Below are positions 8,635 through 16,617 of a DNA stretch of 64,000 nt, one piece after another. Both the position numbers and the translations under genes were made by a program. Origin of the DNA: Brachybacterium sp. P6-10-X1. Its GTDB lineage: Bacteria; Actinomycetota; Actinomycetes; Actinomycetales; Dermabacteraceae. The notes below the pieces were generated by a model that saw only the letters and a list, made by a program, of their open reading frames with translations, was not told the DNA's origin and made no database searches. The stretch covers positions 3,038,001-3,102,000 of the forward strand of contig NZ_CP017297.1 in the NCBI RefSeq assembly GCF_001969445.1, given 5' to 3'. Position 1 is the first letter of the stretch. Each line of letters begins with the position of its first letter.

Positions 8635-8729
8635 ATGTGAGGTGGGGCCGACGGGTGGCCGAAGGGCGTCGACGGGCCGCCGACGAGGCGTCGACGGGCT
8701 GGTGCGCCGCCTCGCCCGGAGCCGGTGCG

Positions 8730-10157
8730 TCAGGAGACGATCACCCAGGTCAGGCTCACGATCACCATCGCGCTGAAGCCCAGGATGGTGGTCAGCACCG
8801 ACCAGGTGCGCAGACCGTCGGCCACGGAGAGCCCGAGGAACTTCGTGGCGATCCAGAATCCTGAGTCGTTGATGTGCGAGAGCGACACCGAGCCCAGTCC
8901 GATGGCCAGGATGATCAGCGCGACCTGGAGGCTCGAGAAGTCTCCTGCCGCGACGGTCCCCTGGACGATCCCGGCCGCGGAGAGGGTGGCGACGGTCCCG
9001 GAGCCCTGGGCGACCTTGAAGGCCAGGGCGATCAGGAAGGCCAGCAGCAGGATCGGCACGCCGGCGTCGAGCAGCAGGCCCGAGACGGCATCGCCCACGC
9101 CGGTCTCCGTGAGCACCTCGGCGAACACGCCGCCGGCGCCGGTGACCAGGATGACGATCGCGGCGGGGCCGAGGGCGCCGTCCATGACCTGGCTGATCTG
9201 CTCACGGCCCCAGCCGTGCATGATGCCCAGCAGGTACATGGCGGCGAGGGTCGCGACCAGGAGGGCGAGGGCCGGAGCCCCGATGAACGACAGCACGTTC
9301 GCGGCCAGGGAGCCCTCGGTGGTGACGAGGGTGCCGACCGTGCCGCAGGCGATCATCAGGATGGGCAGCAGGATGAGCCCGACCACCAGGCTCGCCGGGG
9401 GTCGCCGGTCGGAGGAGCCGTCGGCGGCATCGTCGGCGCCGGGGTCGGTGCCCGCCGTGCCGGATCCGGTCGCCCCGGAACCGAGGTGCGCGGCGCCGGC
9501 GGCGGCGTACTGGGCCTCGACCTCGGTGGTCAGGGCGAAGCTGCGGCGGAGCACGCGCCTGCCGACCAGGTGGACCAGGAAGCCCATCGGGATCGCGAGG
9601 GCCACGCCCAGGATCGTCACCAGCCCCATGAGATCGGGGCCGAGCAGCGTGGTGGAGCCGACGACGCCGGGGTGGGGCGGGACGGTGTTGTGGATGAACA
9701 CCATGAAGACGGCGATCGGCATGCCGATCGCGACCGGGCCGCGGTGGCCGGCGGCCTTGGCGAAGGCGAAGATGATCGGCACCAGGATGATGAAGGCGAC
9801 GTCGAAGAAGATCGGGACGGCGACGAGGCCGGAGGCGATCAGCAGCGCGGACTCGAGCCGCTTGGGACCGAGGACCTCGGCCGCGCGGTGCGCGATGATC
9901 TCGGCACCGCCGGTCTTCTCGATGATCCCGCCGAGCATGGCGCCGAGCCCCACCAGCAGGGCGACGGAGCCGAGGGTGCCGCCCATCCCCTCGATCATCA
10001 GCGGCACGACGTCCTGGATCGCGATGCCGCCGGCCAGGGCTGTCAGGACCGAGACGACCAGCAGCGCGACATAGGCGGGCCACTTGAGCTTGATGACGGT
10101 GAACAGGAGGATCGCGATCGCGACGGCGGCGATCCCGACCGGGAGCAACGGGTCCAT
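8730..10157 (-). CDS. GntP-family sugar-acid permease
   Basis: A 475-residue polytopic membrane protein of the gluconate:proton symporter family, with about 12 hydrophobic segments and a hydrophilic central loop (DPGADDAADGSSDRR region). I start at MDPLLPVGIAAVAIAIL (ATG at 10157, GAAAGG upstream); the frame continues further upstream without a good start. GntP proteins import aldonates such as gluconate. Lying between the kinase and the ApnO-type gene, it is the likely importer of the pathway substrate, D-apionate or a similar branched acid (inference). It is one of three GntP paralogues in the window. Confidence 0.9.
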   Translation of the reverse strand: MDPLLPVGIAAVAIAILLFTVIKLKWPAYVALLVVSVLTALAGGIAIQDVVPLMIEGMGGTLGSVALLVGLGAMLGGIIEKTGGAEIIAHRAAEVLGPKRLESALLIASGLVAVPIFFDVAFIILVPIIFAFAKAAGHRGPVAIGMPIAVFMVFIHNTVPPHPGVVGSTTLLGPDLMGLVTILGVALAIPMGFLVHLVGRRVLRRSFALTTEVEAQYAAAGAAHLGSGATGSGTAGTDPGADDAADGSSDRRPPASLVVGLILLPILMIACGTVGTLVTTEGSLAANVLSFIGAPALALLVATLAAMYLLGIMHGWGREQISQVMDGALGPAAIVILVTGAGGVFAEVLTETGVGDAVSGLLLDAGVPILLLAFLIALAFKVAQGSGTVATLSAAGIVQGTVAAGDFSSLQVALIILAIGLGSVSLSHINDSGFWIATKFLGLSVADGLRTWSVLTTILGFSAMVIVSLTWVIVS

Positions 10158-10222
10158 CTTCGGGCCTTTCGTACGGGTCCGGGGCGGCCGTCGGCGGCCG
10201 CCCCGGCAGGAGGGTCTTCGGG

Positions 10223-11125
10223 TCAGCGCTCGATGGAGTCGATCTCGAGCATGCGGGCGAGGACCTTGTCGAGCTCGTCGTCGTCCCAGACCTTCGTCCA
10301 GTCGGACTTGATGATCGACTCGCGGCCGTAGTCCATGGCCCGCAGGCAGGCGTCGGAGAACGGGTTCGAGCCGCGCAGGGCGTTGGTCAGGGAGATGAAG
10401 ATGTGCCCGTGGAACAGCGCCTTGACCGCGTCCTCGGGGATCCCGACCTCGTCGATCGCGTGGTCCATGGCGTCCTTGAGGAACTGTCCGATCATGCATC
10501 CGGTGGTCTCGACCAGGGTCGGCTCGAGCTGGGCGAGCTGCTTGACGCTCACCCAGTGCACGTCGATCACGGGGGCGTAGATCGCGCGGATCACGGCGGC
10601 GGTGCGCTCGCGGATCGCCTCGTCATCGCCCTCGTAGGCCGCGACGACCTCCTGCGGCGCGGCGATGCCGCCGAACGTGTCGGCCCACTCCTCCTTCGTG
10701 GTGCGCTCGAGGAAGACCGACGGATGGGCGGGGTGCGCGCAGGCCTGGTGGACGTCCTCACGCTCGGTGAGCAGCCCGGCATAGGCAGCGGCCGGATCGA
10801 GGGTCAGCAGCACCGAATCTGCCTTCATCAGCGGCACGACCTGTGCGGAGACGGTCCCGAGGGCCGTATCGGGGATGGCGAGGATGACGACGTCGGCCGC
10901 CGCGGCGGCCTCCTCGATCCCCGTGACCTCTCGTCCCAGCTCGGCCAGGCGCTGCCGGCCGGCCTCGGACGCTTCGACGTAGTGGACGGGGGCGTCGGTG
11001 AGGTTGAGGTTGTTCGAGACGCGGGTGCCCATCTTCCCGGCGGCGCCGACGACGGCGACGGAGATGGCGGGGTCGAGCTCGACGGTCTTGCCGAACAGGG
11101 GATTCAGCTCTTTGCTGCTGGTCAT
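10223..11125 (-). CDS. apnO: ApnO-type D-apionate oxidoisomerase
   Basis: A 300-residue protein with an N-terminal Rossmann fold (GAAGKMG at residues 27-33), a DTALG segment, the HPAHPSVF motif around residues 131-138, and a helical ketol-acid/phosphogluconate-dehydrogenase-like C-terminal domain. These match my recollection of ApnO, which converts D-apionate to 3-oxo-isoapionate by coupled oxidation and isomerisation. Such proteins are commonly labelled only as phosphogluconate dehydrogenase C-terminal domain proteins. It lies 65 bases before the GntP gene and 135 bases after the OiaC-type gene, all on the minus strand. The pathway fit with decarboxylase, tetrulose kinase and isomerase raises confidence. 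Other branched or straight sugar acids are possible. Confidence 0.68.
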   Translation of the reverse strand: MTSSKELNPLFGKTVELDPAISVAVVGAAGKMGTRVSNNLNLTDAPVHYVEASEAGRQRLAELGREVTGIEEAAAAADVVILAIPDTALGTVSAQVVPLMKADSVLLTLDPAAAYAGLLTEREDVHQACAHPAHPSVFLERTTKEEWADTFGGIAAPQEVVAAYEGDDEAIRERTAAVIRAIYAPVIDVHWVSVKQLAQLEPTLVETTGCMIGQFLKDAMDHAIDEVGIPEDAVKALFHGHIFISLTNALRGSNPFSDACLRAMDYGRESIIKSDWTKVWDDDELDKVLARMLEIDSIER

Positions 11126-11260
11126 GAGGGGTCTCCTTCGGGACGGTGCGACACGGGGCCGCGGGATGGGTGCGGCCGAAGCCGCGCAGGGTGCGACCGA
11201 GGTCGCGGAGCAGGGCGACCGGACGGGTCGCGGGAGAAGGCCGCGCAGGCCGGGGACGGA

Positions 11261-12148
11261 TCAGCCGAGGTCGGAGGGCGGGAGGTGCTCGGCGCGCCAG
11301 GCGCGCAGGGCGGTCAGTGTGCGGTCGGTCCAGGCGCGCTCGGTGGCCAGGGTGGTCTCCAGATCGCCCTGCCAGGGCAGCCAGTGCTCGACGATGGCGC
11401 GGGGGGTGCGGCGAGCGGTGCCAGTGGTGGCTCGGCCGGGGTCCGCCGAGCGCTTCCCGGCCGACGGGGCGCCGGCCCCGTAGACGGCTCCCAGCTCGAG
11501 ATCGAGATCCAGCAGGCCCTCCCCGAGCGGGGCCCCGGAGTAGACGAAGCCGACCCAGCCGGCCTGTCGGGCGAAGGCGAAGTCCTTCACGTGGAGGTTC
11601 ACCGTGCGCGGGGCGCAGGAGGTGATCACCTGCTGGGGATGCTCGAGGCCGGCCACGCAGTTCGCCGGGTCCAGGCAGACCCCCACCCGCGGGGAGCCGA
11701 CCGCGTCGATGATCTGCAGCAGCGTCGAGGTCGGGACCTGTTCGTAGGTCTCGAGCGCGAGCGTGATGCCGGCGGCCTCGAGGCGAGGGAGGAGGCCGCG
11801 CAGCATCTCGGCGGCCGCATCGGGGCCGTCGGTGATCCCCTCGGCGGGGATCATCGAGCGCAGGAGGCGGGTCCCGAGAGCCTCGGCGATGTCGAGATGG
11901 CGTCCGAGGTGCTCGGGGTCGATGCCGCGGGTGCCGAGTTCCAGCTCCAGGCCGAGGATCTCGGCGCGCTCGCGGAGCCTCTGCAGCGCGACCTCGTCGC
12001 ACTGCTCGATCCGGGGGTCGTCGCAGAACTGGAACACCTCACAGCCCAGGTGGGCGGCGCGGTCGATCATCCCCTCCGGACTCAGCGGGCTGGGGTTCGC
12101 GTCCTGGAACTCCCAGAACAGGGCATAGCTGCCGATGCCGATCTTCAT
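11261..12148 (-). CDS. oiaC: xylose-isomerase-like TIM barrel, probable 3-oxo-isoapionate decarboxylase (OiaC)
   Basis: A 295-residue TIM-barrel protein of the AP-endonuclease-2/sugar isomerase superfamily. Metal-ligand motifs ALETYE, CLDPAN and LHVKDF are present. ATG 12148 is chosen because MKIGIGSYALF is the usual family N-terminus; the open frame extends upstream. Beside an ApnO-type enzyme the expected partner is OiaC, which decarboxylates 3-oxo-isoapionate to L-erythrulose. A basic Gly/Ala/Arg-rich insertion of roughly 35 residues (around residues 225-260) breaks the barrel's last third and is unusual. It is the first gene of the leftward unit, facing the divergent GntR gene. Confidence 0.66.
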   Translation of the reverse strand: MKIGIGSYALFWEFQDANPSPLSPEGMIDRAAHLGCEVFQFCDDPRIEQCDEVALQRLRERAEILGLELELGTRGIDPEHLGRHLDIAEALGTRLLRSMIPAEGITDGPDAAAEMLRGLLPRLEAAGITLALETYEQVPTSTLLQIIDAVGSPRVGVCLDPANCVAGLEHPQQVITSCAPRTVNLHVKDFAFARQAGWVGFVYSGAPLGEGLLDLDLELGAVYGAGAPSAGKRSADPGRATTGTARRTPRAIVEHWLPWQGDLETTLATERAWTDRTLTALRAWRAEHLPPSDLG

Positions 12149-12328
12149 ACGCGTGTCACTCCGTCGTGGGGTCGCGGGTCGCGGTCGTGGGTCACCGTCG
12201 TGGGTCACCGGACGCCCGCGGTCCGGGTCGATGCTCGGACCTTAGACGCCTCGACCGCAATTGGTCAACCGGTTGGCCAGTTCGACTCAGCGCCGTCGAG
12301 CGTCGCGCTCCCGGTAGCCTGAGGCGCT
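12149..12328. promoter_or_regulatory. divergent promoter region with GntR-type palindrome
   Basis: This spacer separates the leftward apionate-type operon from a rightward GntR/FCD gene. It contains TGGTCAACCGGTTGGCCA at 12262-12279, an 18-base near-perfect palindrome (one mismatched pair) of the form typical of FadR-subfamily operators. Two 13-base repeats around GTCGTGGGTCAC lie at 12184-12209. The adjacent gene 12329 is the obvious candidate to bind the palindrome. Confidence 0.62.
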
Positions 12329-13093
12329 GTGAGCACTTCCGAGCAGCCCCCGGTCGACGATGCGACCGCACCGCGCTTCGGTCCCGGTCGCGTGGTCCGC
12401 GACGGCCTGAGCCGTTCGCCGAGCAGTGCCGTGACCTACCGTCTGCTCGACCTGCTGCTGGGGGAGTCCATGCGCCTCGGCGACCGCCTCCCGGGAGAGA
12501 GGGCGCTGGCCGAGGAGCTCGGCGTGGGCCGCAGCGCGGTGCGCGAGGGGATCTCCGCCCTCGAGGTGCTCGGCGTCGTCGAGACCCGTGCCGGATCGGG
12601 CACGTATCTGCGCTCGAGCACCTCCGAGCTGCTGCCCAGCACGCTGAGCTGGTCCCTGCTCATGGATCAGGACCGCACCATCGAGCTGAACGTCGTGCGC
12701 GGCGCGCTCGAACGATCGGCCGCGCAGCTGGCCGCGCTCACCGCGACCGCGGAGCAGAAGGACGAGCTCCGCCGCCTCGTGGCGGCGCAGCGAGCCGCGG
12801 CGGATGACCGCGAGAGCTATGTCGCCGCGGACGTCGCCTTCCATCGCGTGCTCGCGGAGATCGGCGGGAACGGCCTGGTCGGAGAGCTCCTGGCCACCAC
12901 CAGGACGCTTCTGCGCGTGTGGTTCGACCGGGCCGTGGACAACCGTGAGGACATCGATCGGGCGATCCGTGAGCACGAGGAGATCGCCCGGGCCGTGGCC
13001 GCCGGCGACGCGGTCGCCGCGGGGGAGGCGATGGAGCAGCACATGGAGACCGCCGCTGAGCGCATCCAGCGGGAGGATCCGCGGTCCGACTGA
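12329..13093 (+). CDS. GntR-family transcriptional regulator, FCD (FadR) subfamily
   Basis: A 254-residue regulator with a winged helix at about residues 28-95 (GVGRSAVREGISALEVLGVVE marks the recognition helix and wing) and a C-terminal FCD domain with candidate metal ligands in DVAFHRVLAEIGGN and HEEIARAV. The GTG start follows TGAGGCG. It is divergent from the OiaC-type gene, with an 18-base palindrome in the shared spacer, so it probably controls that operon and itself. It lies 94 bases before the next operon, whose own operator is of a different sequence type. Confidence 0.9.
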   Translation: MSTSEQPPVDDATAPRFGPGRVVRDGLSRSPSSAVTYRLLDLLLGESMRLGDRLPGERALAEELGVGRSAVREGISALEVLGVVETRAGSGTYLRSSTSELLPSTLSWSLLMDQDRTIELNVVRGALERSAAQLAALTATAEQKDELRRLVAAQRAAADDRESYVAADVAFHRVLAEIGGNGLVGELLATTRTLLRVWFDRAVDNREDIDRAIREHEEIARAVAAGDAVAAGEAMEQHMETAAERIQREDPRSD

Positions 13094-13141
13094 CCGTCGG
13101 CGACATCGATCTGCGCGAAGCGCTTCCCTCGACGCCGAATG

Positions 13142-13153
13142 ATCCTATAGGAT
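13142..13153. promoter_or_regulatory. perfect palindromic operator ATCCTATAGGAT
   Basis: A perfect 12-base palindrome, extending to the 14-base GATCCTATAGGATC at 13141-13154. It starts 46 bases before the first gene of the six-gene operon, so it would overlap the promoter or transcription start. This is the best copy of the recurrent site and the reference for the variants elsewhere in the window. Confidence 0.72.
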
Positions 13154-13187
13154 CGATGGGACGCGTCATCACCACGGAAGGACAGCG

Positions 13188-14108
13188 ATGTTCACAGCGG
13201 AGACCTGGCCCATCGGAGCCAACATGCTCTCCTTCGGGAGCAGGACCCCGGACGGCACCCCCACCGTGGAGGCCTCCTCCGCCGTCTGGGCCTCCCAGCT
13301 GCGGCAGGTCAAGGAGCTCGGCGTCGACCAGATCGACCCCACCGATGCCTGGCTGCCGCTGGCGCAGCTGAGCGACGAGCGCGTCGAGGAGTTCCGTCGG
13401 GTGCTCGACGGCGAGGGCATGACGCTCTCCTCGATCTCCATGACCCGCAGCTCCGTCGTCGACGTCGACTCCGGCGAGCAGAACCTCGCCGACGCCCTGC
13501 GCTTCCTCGAGATCGCCCCCAGCTTCGGCGTGGGCGTGGTCAACACCGGCTTCATGCAGGCCATCACCCCGGCCCAGCAGAAGGCGATCTGGTTCTGGCT
13601 GGCCGACGGGCACGTCGACGACCCCGCCCTGCGCGACCTCGCGATCGAGCGCGTGCGCACTCTGGGCGACGCCGCCCGGGGCCACGGCATCGAGGTCAGC
13701 CTCGAGATGTACGAGGACACCTACATCGGCACCGCCGACGACGCCGTCGCCTTCCTGAAGGATGTCGACCACGAGTCCGTCGGCCTGAACCCCGACCTCG
13801 GCAACCTGGTGCGCCTGCACCGCGAGGTCGAGCCCTGGCCGGACATGTTCGAGAAGGTCCTGCCGCACTCGAACTTCTGGCACATCAAGAACTACTCCCG
13901 CGACCACGACCCTGCGACCGGGGCCTACGCCACCGCGCCGATGCCGCTGAAGTACGGGTACGTCAACTACCGCACCGTCATCCGCCGCGCTCTCGAGCTC
14001 GGCTACTCCGGCCCGTTCTGCTGCGAGCACTACGGCTCCGACTCCCTCGGCGTCGTCGCCGAGAACGTCCACTACATCCGCCAGGTGCTGGCCTCGGCCC
14101 TCGCCTGA
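13188..14108 (+). CDS. sugar phosphate isomerase/epimerase-family TIM barrel
   Basis: A 306-residue AP-endonuclease-2-like TIM barrel. Putative metal ligands are in SLEMYED, LNPDLGN, HIKNY and CCEHYG. Family members are isomerases, epimerases, dehydratases or decarboxylases acting on sugars and keto acids. The ATG follows GGAAGGACAGCG. It opens a tight plus-strand operon of GntP permease, SDR, FMN hydroxyacid dehydrogenase, D-2-hydroxyacid dehydrogenase and SDR, preceded by the perfect ATCCTATAGGAT site. A role in isomerising a keto-aldonate is plausible. I do not recognise a characterised orthologue. Confidence 0.82.
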   Translation: MFTAETWPIGANMLSFGSRTPDGTPTVEASSAVWASQLRQVKELGVDQIDPTDAWLPLAQLSDERVEEFRRVLDGEGMTLSSISMTRSSVVDVDSGEQNLADALRFLEIAPSFGVGVVNTGFMQAITPAQQKAIWFWLADGHVDDPALRDLAIERVRTLGDAARGHGIEVSLEMYEDTYIGTADDAVAFLKDVDHESVGLNPDLGNLVRLHREVEPWPDMFEKVLPHSNFWHIKNYSRDHDPATGAYATAPMPLKYGYVNYRTVIRRALELGYSGPFCCEHYGSDSLGVVAENVHYIRQVLASALA

Positions 14109-14157
14109 GTCGCCCGCCGCACTCCCGCGTGGAGCCCCTGAGAACGAAGGAGTTCTG

Positions 14158-15642
14158 ATGGATCCGATCCTGCTCATCGCGCTGCTCGTCGGTATCGCGC
14201 TCATCGTGGTCATCGTGCTGAGAACGCGTCTGGACGCCTTCTCCGGACTGTTGATCGCCTCCGTGGTGATCGGGCTGATCGCCGGACAGGACCTGCCGGC
14301 CATCGTCGGATCGATCAAGGAGGGATTCGGCAGCACCCTCGCCTCGATCGGCATCGTGATCGGCCTGGGCGTGGCCATCGGCAAGATCCTCGAGGTCTCC
14401 GGGGCCGCCCAGGCGATCGCCGTGGCGTTCCTGCGCCTGTTCGGGAAGGGCCGCGAGCCCTGGGCGATGACCAGCATCGGTGCCCTGATCTCGATCCCGG
14501 TCTTCTGCGACTCGGGGTACGTGATCATGAACCCGCTGGCCCGGGCCATCGCGAAGGTCAAGAAGTACGGCTACGCCACCCTCGGCATCGCGCTCGCCGG
14601 AGGCATGGTCATCACCCACCACTTCGTGCCGCCCACCCCGGGCCCGCTCGGTGTGGCAGGCATCCTCGGCGTGAGCGTCGGCTCCGTGATCATCACCGGA
14701 CTCGTCTTCACCGTGTTCATGATCCCCGTGGTCACCATGTATGCGAAGTGGATCGGCCCCCGGGTCGAGCACCTCGTCTCCGCGGAGATCCAGGAGACCG
14801 TCTACGGCGACGTGCGCGCCGAGCGCACCCCGGTGACCGTCGGCGCCGGCTCCGACAGCGGGGACGTCGCCGTCGACCTCGAGAACCTCACCTCCGAGAA
14901 CGCCCAGCTGGGCGAACGGCCCGAAGGAGCGACACCCCACCGGGTGGGGCCGGTGATCGGCCTGCTGCCGCTGGTGGTGCCGATCGTCCTGATCGTGGTG
15001 AACACGGTCGTCTCCGCGATCGACATGGAGAACCGGGGCATGCTGCCGGCGGACTACGAGCCCTCGGCCTGGGCCGGACCGTTCGTGTTCATCGGCGACC
15101 CCGTGATCGCGCTGCTGATCGGTCTGGTGCTGGCGGTCTACCTGCTGCTGCCCCGCTGGACGCCGCGCACGCGGAGCCACAGGTGGCTCGGCGACGCCGC
15201 GGCGGACGCCGGCCTGATCCTGCTGATCACCGGCGCCGGCGGAGGTCTCGGGCAGGTGCTGCGCGACACCGGGATCGGCGACGAGCTCGCCCAGGCGATC
15301 GGAGGGCTTCCGCTGCCCTCGTTCCTGCTGCCGTTCCTCATCGCCTCGATCGTGCGCATCGCGCAAGGCTCCGGCACCGTCTCCATGATCACGGCGGCGT
15401 CCGTCACCGCCCCGGTCATGGCGACCATCGGACTCGACCCGCTGGTCGCCGTGATGGCCTGTGTGGCCGGCGCGATGGTCTGCAGCTACTTCAACGACTC
15501 CTACTTCTGGGTCGTCACCCGCTTCATGGGCCTCGAAGGCACCGCGGCCCTGAAGGCCCACTCCGGGATGACCACCGTCATGTGGGCGGCGTCCATCCCG
15601 ATGCTGTTCGTCCTGAGCCTCGTGCTCGGCGCGTCCGGCTGA
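14158..15642 (+). CDS. GntP-family sugar-acid permease
   Basis: A 494-residue polytopic permease of the gluconate:H+ symporter family, beginning with a hydrophobic segment right after the ATG (GAAGGAG upstream). It has an acidic hydrophilic loop at about residues 220-260. The conserved late segment IVRIAQGSGTVSMITAAS matches family members. It is the predicted importer for the six-gene operon, and a paralogue of the permeases at 8730 and 35047. The likely substrate is an aldonate taken up with protons. Which one is unknown. Confidence 0.9.
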   Translation: MDPILLIALLVGIALIVVIVLRTRLDAFSGLLIASVVIGLIAGQDLPAIVGSIKEGFGSTLASIGIVIGLGVAIGKILEVSGAAQAIAVAFLRLFGKGREPWAMTSIGALISIPVFCDSGYVIMNPLARAIAKVKKYGYATLGIALAGGMVITHHFVPPTPGPLGVAGILGVSVGSVIITGLVFTVFMIPVVTMYAKWIGPRVEHLVSAEIQETVYGDVRAERTPVTVGAGSDSGDVAVDLENLTSENAQLGERPEGATPHRVGPVIGLLPLVVPIVLIVVNTVVSAIDMENRGMLPADYEPSAWAGPFVFIGDPVIALLIGLVLAVYLLLPRWTPRTRSHRWLGDAAADAGLILLITGAGGGLGQVLRDTGIGDELAQAIGGLPLPSFLLPFLIASIVRIAQGSGTVSMITAASVTAPVMATIGLDPLVAVMACVAGAMVCSYFNDSYFWVVTRFMGLEGTAALKAHSGMTTVMWAASIPMLFVLSLVLGASG

Positions 15643-15654
15643 CCCCTCGTACCG

Positions 15655-15677
15655 CCCGACGGGGGCATCCCGTCGGG
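15655..15677 (+). terminator. intra-operon hairpin after GntP gene
   Basis: CCCGACGGG (15655-15663) and CCCGTCGGG (15669-15677) form a 9-bp stem with loop GGCAT, 12 bases past the permease stop. No T-run follows. It may partly terminate transcription or protect the upstream mRNA, lowering or separating expression of the four enzyme genes downstream. Confidence 0.45.
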
Positions 15678-15723
15678 TGCCTCTCTGCACGGCATCCTGC
15701 AACCCACGACGAACGGAGAACCC

Positions 15724-16527
15724 ATGACCCTCGAGATCACCCGCATCCAGCCCTTCCCCGACCAGCGCACCGCCATCGTCACCGGCGCCGGCGCCGAGCG
15801 CGGCATCGGCCGCAAGGTCGCCCGCAAGCTCGCCGCCGAGGGCTGGAGCATCGTCGCCGCCGACCTCGACGGAGCCGCCGCCGAGGCCTTCGCGACGGAG
15901 CTGGCCGGCCAGCTGCCCGCGGACTCGGGCCAGAAGGCCCTCGGCCTCGCGGTCGACGTCAGCGACCAGTCCGCCGTCGACGCCGCCTTCGTCCGGATCG
16001 ACGCCGAGATGCCCCCGGTCGCGGCGCTGGTGAACCTCGCCGGGATCCCCAGCCCTCATTCGATCTTCGAGATCACCGCGGAGATCTGGGACAAGGTCAT
16101 GGATGTCAACGCCAAGGGCACCCTGCTGATGACCCAGGCCGCCGCGCGGCGCATGATCGACGGCGGCTTCGGCGGGCGCATCGTGAACACCGCGTCGATC
16201 ACCGCCCTCGACGGCGGCGGCACCTTCTCCAAGACCGGCTACGCCGCCGCCAAGGCCGCCATCCAGGGCCTCACCCGCGGCAGCGCCCGCGAGCTCGGCC
16301 CGTACGGCATCACCGCCAACGTGATCCTGCCCGGCCCGATCGACACCGACATCATGGGCGGCACCCTGACCGATGACCGCAAGACCGGCATGAGCGAGAA
16401 CATCCCGCTGCAGCGCGTGGGACAGCCCGAGGAGGTCGCCGGCCTGATCAACTTCCTGGTCGGCGAGGACTCCAGCTACGTCAACGGCACCTCGATCAGC
16501 GTCGACGGCGGCAAGCACATGCACTGA
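15724..16527 (+). CDS. SDR-family oxidoreductase
   Basis: A 267-residue classical short-chain dehydrogenase. The nucleotide motif at residues 20-29 is TGAGAERGIG, two residues longer than the usual TGxxxGIG. The catalytic Tyr173 and Lys177 are present (TGYAAAK), and it ends with SVDGGKHMH. It shares that lengthened glycine motif and a DTDIMGG segment with the SDR at 18929, so the two are probably paralogues from duplication. NAD(P)-linked oxidation of a sugar-acid hydroxyl is expected. The ATG follows ACGGAG. Confidence 0.88.
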   Translation: MTLEITRIQPFPDQRTAIVTGAGAERGIGRKVARKLAAEGWSIVAADLDGAAAEAFATELAGQLPADSGQKALGLAVDVSDQSAVDAAFVRIDAEMPPVAALVNLAGIPSPHSIFEITAEIWDKVMDVNAKGTLLMTQAAARRMIDGGFGGRIVNTASITALDGGGTFSKTGYAAAKAAIQGLTRGSARELGPYGITANVILPGPIDTDIMGGTLTDDRKTGMSENIPLQRVGQPEEVAGLINFLVGEDSSYVNGTSISVDGGKHMH

Positions 16528-16535
16528 GGCGCCTC

Positions 16536-16559
16536 GGTCCCGGGCGCCCCCCCGGGACC
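16536..16559 (+). terminator. intra-operon hairpin after SDR gene
   Basis: GGTCCCGGG (16536-16544) pairs with CCCGGGACC (16551-16559) across a six-base loop, directly downstream of the SDR stop at 16527. There is no T-tract. It is either a weak or attenuating terminator, or an mRNA 3' stabiliser. Confidence 0.45.
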
Positions 16560-16617
16560 CCGCGCCGTGCACCGTCGCACCGCAGCACCCGCCACACCGA
16601 CTCGAAGGAGAGACCCC

